Source of the DNA: an uncultured Mycoplasmatota bacterium
GTDB lineage: Bacteria > Bacillota_I > Bacilli_A > Mycoplasmatales > Mycoplasmoidaceae
Direction of reading: 5' to 3'
Assembly (NCBI GenBank): GCA_949500635.1
Contig: CATAWQ010000004.1
Coordinates: forward strand, 1-26,194
DNA length: 26,194 nt
Shown: piece after piece, positions 10,069 to 17,226 of the stretch
How the letters are laid out: each line of letters begins with the position of its first letter
Numbering within the stretch: the stretch's first letter is position 1
Notes under the pieces: generated by a model
Told to the model about the DNA's origin: nothing
The model's input: the letters and a program-made list of their open reading frames with translations, nothing else
The model's database searches: none
Position numbers and translations under genes: made by a program

Positions 10069-10722
10069 TTATTTTTCTATATCTATTGACTCTTTTTTTA
10101 CATATTCTAAAAATTTATCAAAATTTTTATCATCCTCATAATAGTCTAATAATTTATTAATATATTCTGCACGATCATTGATTTTAATACAATCATAACC
10201 GTTATATAGCAACACTAAATTTGCATAGCAAATTGCAGTCCTTTTATTTCCATTAAGAAAAAGTTGTTTTTTAGATGTGTCTGCACATAATTTTATTCCA
10301 TCTTCAAAAGATTTAATCCTACTTTTATCTAATATAAAATGTGTAGATTGTTCAGAAGTTAAAACTGGAGGAATTCAAGAACTACCAGCAATTCTTACTT
10401 TAGTTCTTCTTCAATTACCAGCTTCAACACTTTCTTCATAAGAATCAATTAATTTATTAATTTCTTTAATATCATTTTCATCAGGTTGTTCATCAGAATT
10501 TGCTCGTTGAATAATATATTCATATGCCCTTCTTAATCCGTCAATAATAACTACTTTCTCAAAAGCAATTTTTTTAATTGCATCTTTATAAAATTCAATA
10601 GTATTAACGGTTTCTGCATATGTAATACCTTTATTTTCAAGATGAGCTGTTTGATAAACTAATTCTTTAAAATAACGATTAGCTTCTTTAATTTTTTCAT
10701 TTTTATATTTCCGCATTACCAT
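10069..10722 (-). CDS. Fic-like protein with substituted catalytic histidine
   Basis: A 217-residue Fic/Doc-family protein. An N-terminal TAHLEN (residues 25-30) fits the inhibitory motif (S/T)xxxE(G/N) and is followed by GITYAET, as in proteins with the usual SxxIEGNxLTLxE. The core motif near residues 153-161 reads QLFLNGNKR, compared with the Fic consensus HxFx(D/E)GNxR. The catalytic His is therefore Gln (CAA codon at 10264-10266), while F, G, N and R remain. Fic enzymes usually transfer AMP or phosphate to target proteins; without the His normal activity is doubtful. Ribosome site AAGGAG precedes the ATG at 10720-10722. It lies between a putative DNA-binding protein and parA, a place where plasmid addiction genes are common. 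An inactive regulator is possible. Confidence 0.8.
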
Positions 10723-10731
10723 AAAAACTCC

Positions 10732-11064
10732 TTATTCATTTTCTCATTCTAAATGAGAAATTACTCATTCCATTAATTCTTCTTGAGTTTGGTTCGTTTT
10801 GTTAGCTAGTGTTTTTATCTTGTTTAAAGATTCAACAGATAATTTTCAAGGAGCTTTCTTACGAAATACTACTTTTTTATCTTCTCTTTTAAGAATTAAT
10901 CTTCTTGTTTTTAGGACAGTAGATTCTGCTCTTTCTTGTTTTTCATGAGTTTTAAGAGCTTGAGAATAAGCATTTTGACGTTCTGCTTTAGGTTGCTCTT
11001 GTTTTCTCTCGATTGTTTGTTCTTCAACTATAGCTGTTGATAGCGGTTGAATTTTTATTGCCAT
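10732..11064 (-). CDS. Putative small DNA-binding partition protein, ribbon-helix-helix-like C-terminus
   Basis: A 110-residue protein with a charged, probably disordered N-terminal half rich in E, Q, K and R, and a compact C-terminus (WKLSVESLNKIKTLANKTNQ then TQEELMEWVISHLE) that looks like one strand and two helices of a ribbon-helix-helix protein. Such proteins serve as the ParB-like centromere-binding partner of short ParA proteins. It is the first gene of the operon with the Fic-like protein (9-base gap) and parA. Ribosome site AAAGGA precedes the ATG at 11062-11064 and a TATAAT lies at 11132-11137. Function is inferred from size, charge, fold pattern and position; antitoxin of the Fic protein is an alternative. 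Confidence 0.7.
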
Positions 11065-11082
11065 TTTTAGTTCCTTTCTGTA

Positions 11083-11690
11083 TTAGTTGTTTGTGTTTTT
11101 TATTTAAGTAGTTTTTTACCTACTTGTTTGTATTATATAACTTTATAACTTATTTAGGTTAGTTATTTAGGTTAGTTGGTATATAACTTATTTAAGTTAT
11201 TTTTTTGGGTTGCTATTCGTGATTGTTAGTTATGTTTGTTAAAATAGTAGTTATTTATGTTGGTTGAGTGAGTAGTTGTTCGTATTAGTAATCTTGGTTT
11301 ATTGAGTAAGAGTGTTGGATTGGTTCTCTTGGTTAGTGTGTAGAGTTGGTTTGTTTAAAGTATTGGTTAGATGTGTTTGTTAAGCATGTTTTTTAAGTAG
11401 GTAGTTTTTTAGGTTAGTTAAATATTACTATGTAATATTCGTATATGCGTGTGTATGTGTATATATGCTTAGGTGTATGTTTGTACTAGGTAGGTATGTG
11501 TAGGTGTTAAGTATGTATTATGTATGTATGCTCTAGTGTTAGGTATGTATAGGTAAGTGTTGTGTAGATGTTAGGTGTGTATGCACTCAGATCAGGTAAG
11601 TATATACAGGCATTACTTGGGTATAGGTAGGCATTAGGTTGGTGTTATGTATATAGGTATTAATATATAAATAATCTAATTAGAGACACG
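11083..11690. other. Strongly strand-biased G+T tract, candidate centromere or origin element
   Basis: About 600 bases without a gene. On the plus strand C is almost absent while G is common: 11221-11280 has 16 G and no C, and 11341-11400 has 16 G and one C. Short degenerate motifs recur, for example TAGGTTAGTT (11155-11177 and 11411-11420) and TAGGTATGT or TAGGTGT-like words from 11470 to 11650. No open frame is maintained on either strand. Position upstream of the partition operon fits a centromere-like site. A single-strand initiation region is the other main option. Confidence 0.55.
11132..11137 (-). promoter_or_regulatory. Promoter -10 box of the partition operon
   Basis: A perfect TATAAT on the minus strand at the edge of the C-poor tract, about 68 bases upstream of the first start codon. 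The TAGTT and TAGGTTAGTT repeats around it could be binding sites for an autoregulating partition protein, but that is inference. Confidence 0.45.
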
Positions 11691-11781
11691 AGAAGGCGTC
11701 AAATTTGCTCAGGATGGGTAAATATACTAAGAAAGTGCTTAAAACGTCTTAAATCGAATTTCTGAGTGGTTTAAAATCAAA

Positions 11782-11787
11782 TATAAT
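11782..11787 (+). promoter_or_regulatory. Possible -10 box for the restriction-modification gene
   Basis: A TATAAT 147 bases upstream of the start codon at 11934, with no convincing -35 box. If used, the leader of about 140 nt would include the GA repeat, the strong ribosome-site sequence and the hairpin. The stretch 11690-11780 contains the palindrome TCTAATTAGA near 11676 but nothing else I recognise. Confidence 0.35.
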
Positions 11788-11839
11788 TGTCCTAGGAAAT
11801 TAAAATGTATGTCTGTTAATAAGAATTTAGTCGCAACTC

Positions 11840-11858
11840 GAGAGAGAGAGAGAGAGAG
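11840..11858 (+). repeat. GA dinucleotide repeat in the leader of the restriction-modification gene
   Basis: About nine and a half GA units, 76 bases upstream of the ATG at 11934. It is the only such microsatellite in the window. Dinucleotide tracts upstream of restriction-modification and surface genes often change length by slippage and switch expression. Length variation cannot be judged from one sequence. Confidence 0.75.
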
Positions 11859-11885
11859 TAACTGCTCTTTAATAGTTTTTAGATT

Positions 11886-11933
11886 AGGAGGAACAACTCT
11901 GTAGGTTTAGGCCTATAGAGTTTTTTTTATTCT
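11886..11933 (+). promoter_or_regulatory. Hairpin leader between a strong ribosome-site sequence and the start codon
   Basis: AGGAGG (11886-11891) lies 42 bases before the ATG, too far for normal use. Between them is a hairpin AACTCT-g-TAGG / CCTA-t-AGAGTT (11895-11920) followed by eight T. This is a terminator shape placed directly in front of the gene. Either it attenuates transcription, or the folded hairpin brings AGGAGG close to the ATG. Confidence 0.55.
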
Positions 11934-14087
11934 ATGCCTAGATCTGAATTTCAAATTGTCAGAGCTTTCTCTCGAATATTAAATCTTGAAAATAGAACAG
12001 ATGGAACTCTGTTTATTTATCCAAGACCACAAGAAGATGGTGGTTGAGCAAGAAAACCTGATGGATATTATTATGCTGATGGTGTTACATTTATTCTTGA
12101 TGCTAAAGCAGAAAGACAACAATTTACAGGACAACTTGAAGATTATATGAATCTTGAACAAAATGAAAATTTTGTAGGTTTTAAGTATTCAGGCGATGTA
12201 TTTAAATGTTATGTTCGTGGTGAATTTAAAGAAAACGAAAGAGAACCACAAAGTTATCAATATTATATTGATACATATTTTCAAAACAAACATACTAATG
12301 AAAGTATTGTTGAAAAATCTGCTCAAAAGCTTGCTAATATGTTTAGATCTGCAAGAATTGATAAACAAATGAATGTTCCATTCATTGGAGCAGTAATGTT
12401 ATGTTTAAAATTTAACCAACCAATAGATCACACTACTACAGCTGGAATTTTAAGAAATGTTAAGATGGGTATTGAAGAAGTTATTTCTGATACACCTTTA
12501 GAAAGAAGACAAAAGAAAGAATTTCTTAAAACAGTATTAGGTGATAGCACTTTAAATAAATGTAAATTTGAGAATTTATTAATGATCATTTCAGAAATAT
12601 CTACAATTTACAACTTTATTAATGTTAGTGAAAGAGTTGGTCACGATACAATGAACAACTTCTTAAAAGTTTTTAGACATTGGAATTCTGCTAATGCTAA
12701 TGAAAAAGGAGAAGTATTTACTCCTGACCATATTGCCCAATTAATGTATAGATTAATTGATTGTTCTAAAAACGATGTTATTCTTGACCCTACTTGTGGA
12801 TCTGGGACATTCTTAACTAATGCAATGGCTAATATGTTAAATGAATGCGAAACAGAAGAAGAAAGAAGAGATGTTAAAGAAAACCGTGTTTTAGGAATTG
12901 AAGATAACGACTTTAACGCTACTCTTGCTGGAATTAATATGATGTTGCACGGTGATGGTGCAAGTAATATTTATAACGATGATTGTTTTAGACGATTACC
13001 TAGATTAAGAAATTGTTATAACAAAGTATTAATGAATCCACCTTTCAGTCAGGATATTCCTGAATTAGAGTTTGTTTTTCAAACTTTAAATAATATGATT
13101 GAAGGTGGATTGTGTGCAACTATTTTGCCGATTTCTTGTGCTTTAGGAAGAGAGCGAAAAGATTTAAGAAAGCAAATTCTTTTAAAACATAGTTTATTAA
13201 AAAGTATTAAACTTCCTAAAGATTTATTCAAACCAAACGCTGGAACAGATACTTGTATTTTAATTTTTAAAGCTCACGAAGTTAGAGAAATTCAAACAAT
13301 TGAAAAATATGATTTTAGCGATGATGGTTTTAAAATTAAAACAAGAAATGGTAGAGTAAATATTAATAATAAAGAAAAAACTGAAGAGTTTTTTAGGCAA
13401 CAACCTGTAATTGAAAATGTAACTTATTTAGATGATTGACTTATTGAAAAGAGATTTGATTACAATAAATTAGCTAAGATTGACTTTTTAAAAGCTAAGA
13501 TTGACTTTTTAAAAGCTAAGATTGACTTTAATTTAATTAATGTTGATTTAATGGATGTTTTATCTAGAAATAATGGAAATTTAACTTTAAATATTTTTGT
13601 ATCTGACGTTCCATTAAATACTAATTCTTGAAAAGAATTTAAGATTAGTGAATTATTTACTATTGAAGGTAAAGGTAAAGATAGTATTGATAAAGATGGT
13701 AATGAAAGTTATATGCCTTGTGTAAATGCTAAAAAGAATAATAACGGTATTGGTGGTTATGTGGATAATCCTAAAAAAGTATTTCAAGGTAAAAAGATCA
13801 CTGTCGTAACTCAGGGAGATGGTGGTGCTGGAATGACTTATTATCAAGATAGAGAATTTTGTGCAACAAGCTCTGTAATGGTATTACAACCTTTGAATTT
13901 TGAAATTTCTAAAGAAATAGGAATTTTTATAGCAAAAATTTGTAGTTTGAGTTGAAAACCAATTTATTCTCACGGGAAATCTTTAACAAAAGATGTGTTA
14001 ATGAATGAAGTAATTAAATTACCTATAGATAGAAATAACAATCCTAATTGAGAGTGAATTAAAAAATATATTAATAACACTTTATAG
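11934..14087 (+). CDS. Single-chain restriction-modification enzyme (type IIG/BcgI-like)
   Basis: A 717-residue fused enzyme. Residues 1-65 look like a PD-(D/E)xK nuclease: KPDGYYYADGVTFILDAKAE, with Asp43 and Asp56-x-Lys58. Residues about 240-480 are an N6-adenine methyltransferase with SAM motif I DPTCGSGTFL (from Asp285) and catalytic motif NPPF (368-371). A linker with 7-residue tandem repeats (AKIDFLK, about 513-532) leads to one HsdS-like target recognition domain from about residue 566 (WKEFKISELF, NGIGGYV). Such enzymes cut DNA near a target unless it is methylated, and may protect or stabilise the element. UGA Trp codons occur throughout. The start at 11934 keeps the nuclease motif; a later ATG at 12147 would lose it. 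It runs opposite to most neighbours. Confidence 0.88.
13472..13529 (+). repeat. 21-bp in-frame tandem repeat in the methyltransferase-specificity linker
   Basis: Two full copies (13472-13492, 13493-13513) and a third partial copy (13514-13529) of a 21-base unit beginning AGCTAAGATTGACTTTTT, encoding AKIDFLK. Copy changes keep the frame and alter the linker by seven residues. In type I HsdS proteins changes in repeat number between recognition domains alter target spacing. Confidence 0.85.
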
Positions 14088-14089
14088 TT

Positions 14090-14569
14090 TTACTGATTTT
14101 CTTTTCACATCTCAACACAGTTATTAAGTTGTTTAGTAATAATTTTGATAATTGAAAAGATTTTCTTTTTATCTGTTGTCTTAAATTTACTTGATGCTTC
14201 TGAGATATTAAAAATAATACCTTTAACTATGTTAATGTCTTTTATTTCTAATCCTATTACACAAAATTTAACTACATTAGCTAAGGTTTGTTAAATGTAT
14301 GAATGTAAATTTCAACTTAATTGAATTAATTTATTAGGTAGATTGTATTTATTAGCTAGTTTATAGAAAGTAGTAAATAGTAAATGCAAATTATCTAAAC
14401 ATCTTTTATGGATCTGGATAAATCTTTTAGGTGGATTAATATCTTCTTCTAGAAGTTTATCTTGGTAGTTGTAAAGAATTTTAATCCTGTATTGAAATTT
14501 GTATCTAGATGTATAAGCATATTTTTTCTTAAGTAGTCGAATAATACTTGTTATTTCGTTAAATTCCAT
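14090..14569 (-). pseudogene. Helical protein gene interrupted by an in-frame TAA
   Basis: The frame opens at the ATG at 14567-14569 and encodes a basic, helical protein (MEFNEITSIIRLLKKKYAYT...). A TAA at 14291-14293 ends it after 92 residues. The same frame then continues open for about 66 more codons (QTLANVVKFCVIGLEIKDIN...CVEMWKENQ) to the TAA at 14090-14092, with normal composition and one UGA Trp. This looks like one gene of about 159 codons broken by a nonsense mutation, though a true 92-residue protein is possible. There is no good ribosome site. It converges on the restriction-modification gene with a 2-base gap. The four-helix layout recalls small bundle proteins, but no family is assigned. 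Confidence 0.55.
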
Positions 14570-14802
14570 AATTTTAGTGTTCTATTTAATTTTAGAGGGA
14601 AATTTAAGTTGAATTTAAATTAGATTAGTATTTACCTAGATTTTTGGTTGTTGTTGAAATTTGATATGTTTCTGATGTTTTAAGAGTGAATTTAAGTAAT
14701 TAAATTAGTGAAGATGCTTAATCTATCACTACTTTATTTACTACTTTATTCAATAATTTATTTATTAATATATATTTCTAATATATATTTGGTTCTTTAA
14801 TC

Positions 14803-14917
14803 ACTCCTACTCATTTTTAGGTTAGTCCTACTTTCATTTTCACTTATTCCTACCTATTTTTAAGTTAGTCCTACTGTTAAAATATTTACTCCTACTCTTA
14901 ATTTAGTTATTCCTACT
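14803..14917. repeat. Iteron array, six copies, candidate replication origin
   Basis: Six copies of the 9-base core A(C/G/T)TCCTAC(T/C) begin at 14803, 14824, 14846, 14867, 14888 and 14909, so spacing is 21, 22, 21, 21 and 21 bases, two helical turns. Between cores the sequence is often close to ATTTTTAGGTT. A run of almost pure A+T (14745-14795) lies on one side and would suit strand opening. A Rep-like gene follows at 15022-15579. This is the classical layout of an iteron-controlled plasmid origin. From 14570 to 14740 I see nothing definite. Confidence 0.75.
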
Positions 14918-14933
14918 CATACACTAAAAAAAT

Positions 14934-14965
14934 AAAAAATTACCAGGTTGATCTGGTAATTTTTA
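14934..14965. terminator. Bidirectional terminator between the iterons and the Rep gene
   Basis: Stem ATTACCAG (14939-14946) with CTGGTAAT (14953-14960) and a 6-base loop, flanked by A-rich and T-rich tracts on the two sides. It can act in both directions and would insulate the iterons from rep transcription. Confidence 0.65.
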
Positions 14966-14995
14966 ATGAATTTACATTAGCTAATATTTTGAAAA

Positions 14996-15013
14996 ATTAA
15001 GCTTTCGCTTAAT
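14996..15013 (-). terminator. Terminator of the Rep-like gene
   Basis: On the minus strand ATTAAGC, a GAAA tetraloop, and GCTTAAT, followed by TTTTC, nine bases after the stop codon at 15022-15024. Confidence 0.65.
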
Positions 15014-15021
15014 GAAGTGGT

Positions 15022-15579
15022 TTATCAATTTTCAATTTCATCCCAATCTATTTTTGAGATTTTTCCTCCAGGAGAACCATCATCAATATATTTTGAATTT
15101 ATATTAGCTCCGTAGATATAACCTATTCATCCATTAGATCTTGGGAAGAGTTTATTAAGCTCTCCTGCGAATTCTTTCAACCACTTAAAGATTCACTTAA
15201 ATGGATTGCATCTATTTTCTCTTTTATATTTCTTTGTTAGATTAGCTTTATGATCTTTATTTAATTCGTGTGTGATTAAATTTGCTTTAACCATCTTCTT
15301 TACAACTTTAGCTACAAGTTGTCAAGAACAATTACAAACAACAGCAATTTGAGAATAAGCTACATTTCCTGTTTTATTAGCACTGTTGATCCTGTAATTA
15401 ATAAACATTGCAACTTTATAACTTTTAGAACATTTATTAAATAACTCTTTAATCTTAGCTACATCTTGTCCGTGTCTGTTTGCAAGATTACTTAAAAAAG
15501 CTTTTTCCTTTTTATCAATTCAGGAATTATCTTTTAACTCTTTAATTAATTGAATACTTTCTTTTTTGTAATTTTGCAT
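15022..15579 (-). CDS. Putative replication initiator with winged-helix domain
   Basis: A 185-residue basic protein (MQNYKKESIQLIKELKDNSW...). Residues about 70-115 form a probable winged helix-turn-helix: a helix with NYRINSANKTGN, then VAYSQIAVVCNCSWQLVAKV with a recognition-like helix, and a wing KKMVKANLITH. The C-terminus is rich in W and G. Winged-helix folds of this kind occur in plasmid Rep and DnaD-like proteins. The best support is position: the iterons lie 100 bases past its end and parA is on the same element. No HUH or primase motif is visible. The ATG at 15577-15579 has no strong ribosome site, in keeping with low expression. A transcription regulator is the alternative. Confidence 0.65.
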
Positions 15580-15628
15580 TATTAATTAGGTTTATTAATA
15601 ATTGCTTGAATTTAATTTTTTAAAATAA

Positions 15629-15718
15629 TTGTGAAAGAAACCTTATTTTGTGTTAATATATTTAATGTAAGGTTCTTCTGGAACAATTAAATCAGGGTCA
15701 AACCTGGTTTTTTTTGTG
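15629..15718 (+). ncRNA. Candidate antisense RNA against the Rep leader
   Basis: TTGTGA (15629-15634) and a TTAATA/TATATT region (15653-15662) could start a plus-strand RNA near 15666. It would have a small hairpin GTTC/GAAC, then a terminator AATCAGG/CCTGGTT with eight T, about 50 nt in all. It is encoded opposite to the presumed leader of the Rep-like gene, as in countertranscript copy control. No coding sense. The segment AATGTAAGGTTCTTCTG recurs at 15777-15793. Confidence 0.5.
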
Positions 15719-15797
15719 CCTACAACCACTATAAATCAAAGTCAAACAATATCTTACTGCTTAGATTTCCAGAAAGAATGTAAGGTTCTTCTGAAAA
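15664..15797 (+). repeat. Direct repeat pair upstream of the Rep-like gene
   Basis: AATGTAAGGTTCTTCTG at about 15664-15680 recurs at about 15777-15793, 113 bases apart. The first copy is inside the candidate antisense RNA. Otherwise 15720-15880 has only a short hydrophobic frame that I do not accept as a gene. Confidence 0.6.
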
Positions 15798-15888
15798 TTA
15801 TCACAGTTCTCAGATATGATTTAAGTTTTAAATCTTACCTGAATAATTTAATAATAACATATTTTTGTTTATTTTTATTAAAAATAAT

Positions 15889-15949
15889 AAAGAGTTTTCC
15901 CCTAATAATAAAACCGGACACTTTTTTAAAAGAGTTTTCCCCCAATAAA
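15889..15949 (+). repeat. Paired operator-like direct repeats
   Basis: AGAGTTTTCCCC at 15891 and again at 15931, exactly 40 bases apart (about four helical turns), with similar flanks (AAA before, AATAA after). They lie directly upstream of the promoter of the small DNA-binding-like gene at 16006, so they may be its own operators. Confidence 0.55.
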
Positions 15950-15980
15950 TTGAACAAGTATTATATACAATGTTTATAAT
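15950..15980 (+). promoter_or_regulatory. Promoter of the 16006-16257 gene
   Basis: TTGAAC (15950-15955) and TATAAT (15975-15980) with a 19-base spacer. A minus-strand TATAAT overlaps at 15960-15965 and could start a long leader toward the Rep-like gene, so this may be a divergent promoter. Confidence 0.55.
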
Positions 15981-16005
15981 AAAAAATATAAACCATTTAA
16001 TATAT

Positions 16006-16257
16006 ATGCCAGTTGCTATTAAGCGAAAATACAAATATGCAATAAAAACAGGAAGACCAGATGATCATTTAATTGGTCAAAAATTTAGTGGTTGGAAAGT
16101 TGTAGCTTGTGCTGGGAAATTAGATAAAAAAAATAATTATTGGATTGTACAATCACCAGATAAAAAAGAAAAGATAACATTAAGATCAGACAAACTAAAA
16201 GAATTTAAAGCTAAACGTTTTGATCGTGTAGTTAGAAAAATTAAAGACAAGAAATAA
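16006..16257 (+). CDS. Small basic protein, possible AP2-like DNA-binding domain
   Basis: An 83-residue, strongly basic protein (MPVAIKRKYKYAIKTGRPDD...). It contains IGQKFSGWKVVAC, a turn, YWIVQSPDKKEKITL and RSDKLKEFKAK, the pattern of small AP2-like DNA-binding domains that recognise DNA with a three-stranded sheet. Its layout parallels the protein at 7410-7640. I prefer the ATG at 16006-16008 because the earlier in-frame ATG at 15970 lies upstream of and inside the promoter. The paired direct repeats upstream could be self-regulation sites. Its C-terminus is rich in Lys and Arg (RVVRKIKDKK). Confidence 0.7.
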   Translation: MPVAIKRKYKYAIKTGRPDDHLIGQKFSGWKVVACAGKLDKKNNYWIVQSPDKKEKITLRSDKLKEFKAKRFDRVVRKIKDKK

Positions 16258-16288
16258 TCATTTATAATAATTTAGTAAGAATAATGTT

Positions 16289-16627
16289 ATGTCTAATAAA
16301 ATAATGGTAAAACTTTCAAAGAAAGAATTTAATATTATTAAATTGCTTGTGTTTGGTTTGTTTTTATTACTTTTAGCTTCTTCTATATTTTCATTTTGTT
16401 CAGAAATAATTTTTCCTGAAATTTCTAAAATATTTTTAGGACATATTTTTTACTGAATATGATCAATTGGATTTTCTGTTTTTTCCTTAATTTATTTATT
16501 TTTTATTCTTTTAAATTCTATGAATTTGTTTAGTTCATATAAAAGATATTGTAAAAAAATAGAAGAAGATATTGAAATTCAAAATTGATGATCATATTAT
16601 TGATATAAAGAGAAGACAGTTTATTAA
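16289..16627 (+). CDS. Small two-span membrane protein
   Basis: A 112-residue protein with two hydrophobic segments (IIKLLVFGLFLLLLASSIF and the segment WIWSIGFSVFSLIYLFFILL), a short outside loop and a charged C-terminal tail ending in aromatic residues (NWWSYYWYKEKTVY) in which UGA is read as Trp four times. TATAAT at 16263-16268 gives a short leader; no strong ribosome site. A terminator repeat follows 2 bases after the stop. No family recognised; holin-like or transfer-accessory roles are possible but unsupported. Confidence 0.7.
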
Positions 16628-16628
16628 T

Positions 16629-16666
16629 AAAAAAAACACCCCACATAGTGGCGGTGTATTTTTTTT
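16629..16666. terminator. Palindromic terminator repeat, copy 1
   Basis: ACACC-CCAC-ATA-GTGG-C-GGTGT with A-rich and T-rich flanks, in the convergent space between the membrane-protein gene (plus) and the SSB-like gene (minus). The same palindrome occurs at 19771, 20506 and 25961. Confidence 0.75.
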
Positions 16667-16714
16667 GTTCTTTAATATTGTGAAATATTTTAATTAAAAA
16701 TATATTAATAAAAT

Positions 16715-16978
16715 TTAAAATATTTGGATTTTTTCACAGACGATTATACTGTTGCTGTTAAAACTGTTTAGACGGCCTTTTATACCAACAATCATCCCTT
16801 TTGACAATGAATTTATTTGCTCTGCAAATTTTTCATTATCCATATTGACTGAAATGATGTCATATCAATCTTCATCGTTTTCATAAAAAGGCTTTTCAAC
16901 TTTAATTTTCATTTCTGAAATTTTATTGTCAATTTCTTTATATTTATCAACGATTCCAATAATAGCTACGAAATTCAT
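16715..16978 (-). CDS. ssb-like: Short single-stranded-DNA-binding-like OB-fold protein
   Basis: An 87-residue protein beginning MNFVAIIGIVDKYKEI, with strands DIISVNMDN, KGMIVGIKGRLNSFN and SIIVCEKIQIF. The order matches the OB-fold core of SSB (start MNxVxxxG, then GxxVxVxGRL, then a final VxAExIxxL-like strand). It lacks the acidic tail of bacterial SSB, as in short plasmid or PriB-like forms. It follows the 81-residue gene with a 2-base gap, and both are behind leader copy B. A role in protecting transferred or replicating single strands is inferred. Confidence 0.75.
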
Positions 16979-16980
16979 AA

Positions 16981-17226
16981 TTACAAATTTTCCTCACTTG
17001 TAAATAATTCAGCTGAAATATCGTTGATAGACATATCATGATTACCTGTGAAAAAATATCCAAAAAAGAATTTTATTCCTTTTTCAAAACCTAAAGCTGC
17101 AATAAGAGCATCTAAGGTTTGTACTTTATCAGGCATTAGATTAGATATTTGATCGTAAATATCATCTAACGAATAATTAAAATTTTCACTTTTCAAAGAA
17201 CTATCGAATTGGTTAGTATTTTTCAT
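16981..17226 (-). CDS. Acidic hypothetical protein behind leader copy B
   Basis: An 81-residue acidic protein (MKNTNQFDSSLKSENFNYSL...) with a probable helical centre (DKVQTLDALIAALGFEKGIK, then FFFGYF). The ATG at 17224-17226 has a very strong AAAGGAGG ribosome site, which rules out the longer frame reading back to 17280. It is the first gene of a two-gene unit with the SSB-like protein. No family recognised. The small acidic design would suit an anti-restriction or regulator role, but nothing specific shows that. Confidence 0.75.
   Translation of the reverse strand: MKNTNQFDSSLKSENFNYSLDDIYDQISNLMPDKVQTLDALIAALGFEKGIKFFFGYFFTGNHDMSINDISAELFTSEENL

Noticed and set aside
12147..13439. Shorter methyltransferase starting at 12147 and ending at the TGA at 13437-13439
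   Set aside because: The TGA is a Trp codon in this organism and the nuclease domain upstream is in frame, so the full gene is 11934-14087.
14090..14569. Diversity-generating retroelement accessory (Avd-like) protein
   Set aside because: The helical size is only roughly similar; no reverse transcriptase or template repeat is present in the window.
14803..14917. CRISPR array
   Set aside because: The repeats are only about 9 bases with 12-base gaps and no cas genes, which fits iterons instead.
15716..15979. Open frame of 87 codons on the plus strand
   Set aside because: It overlaps the terminator of the candidate antisense RNA, the operator-like repeats and the promoter of the next gene. It has no ribosome site, and its composition is that of AT-rich spacer.
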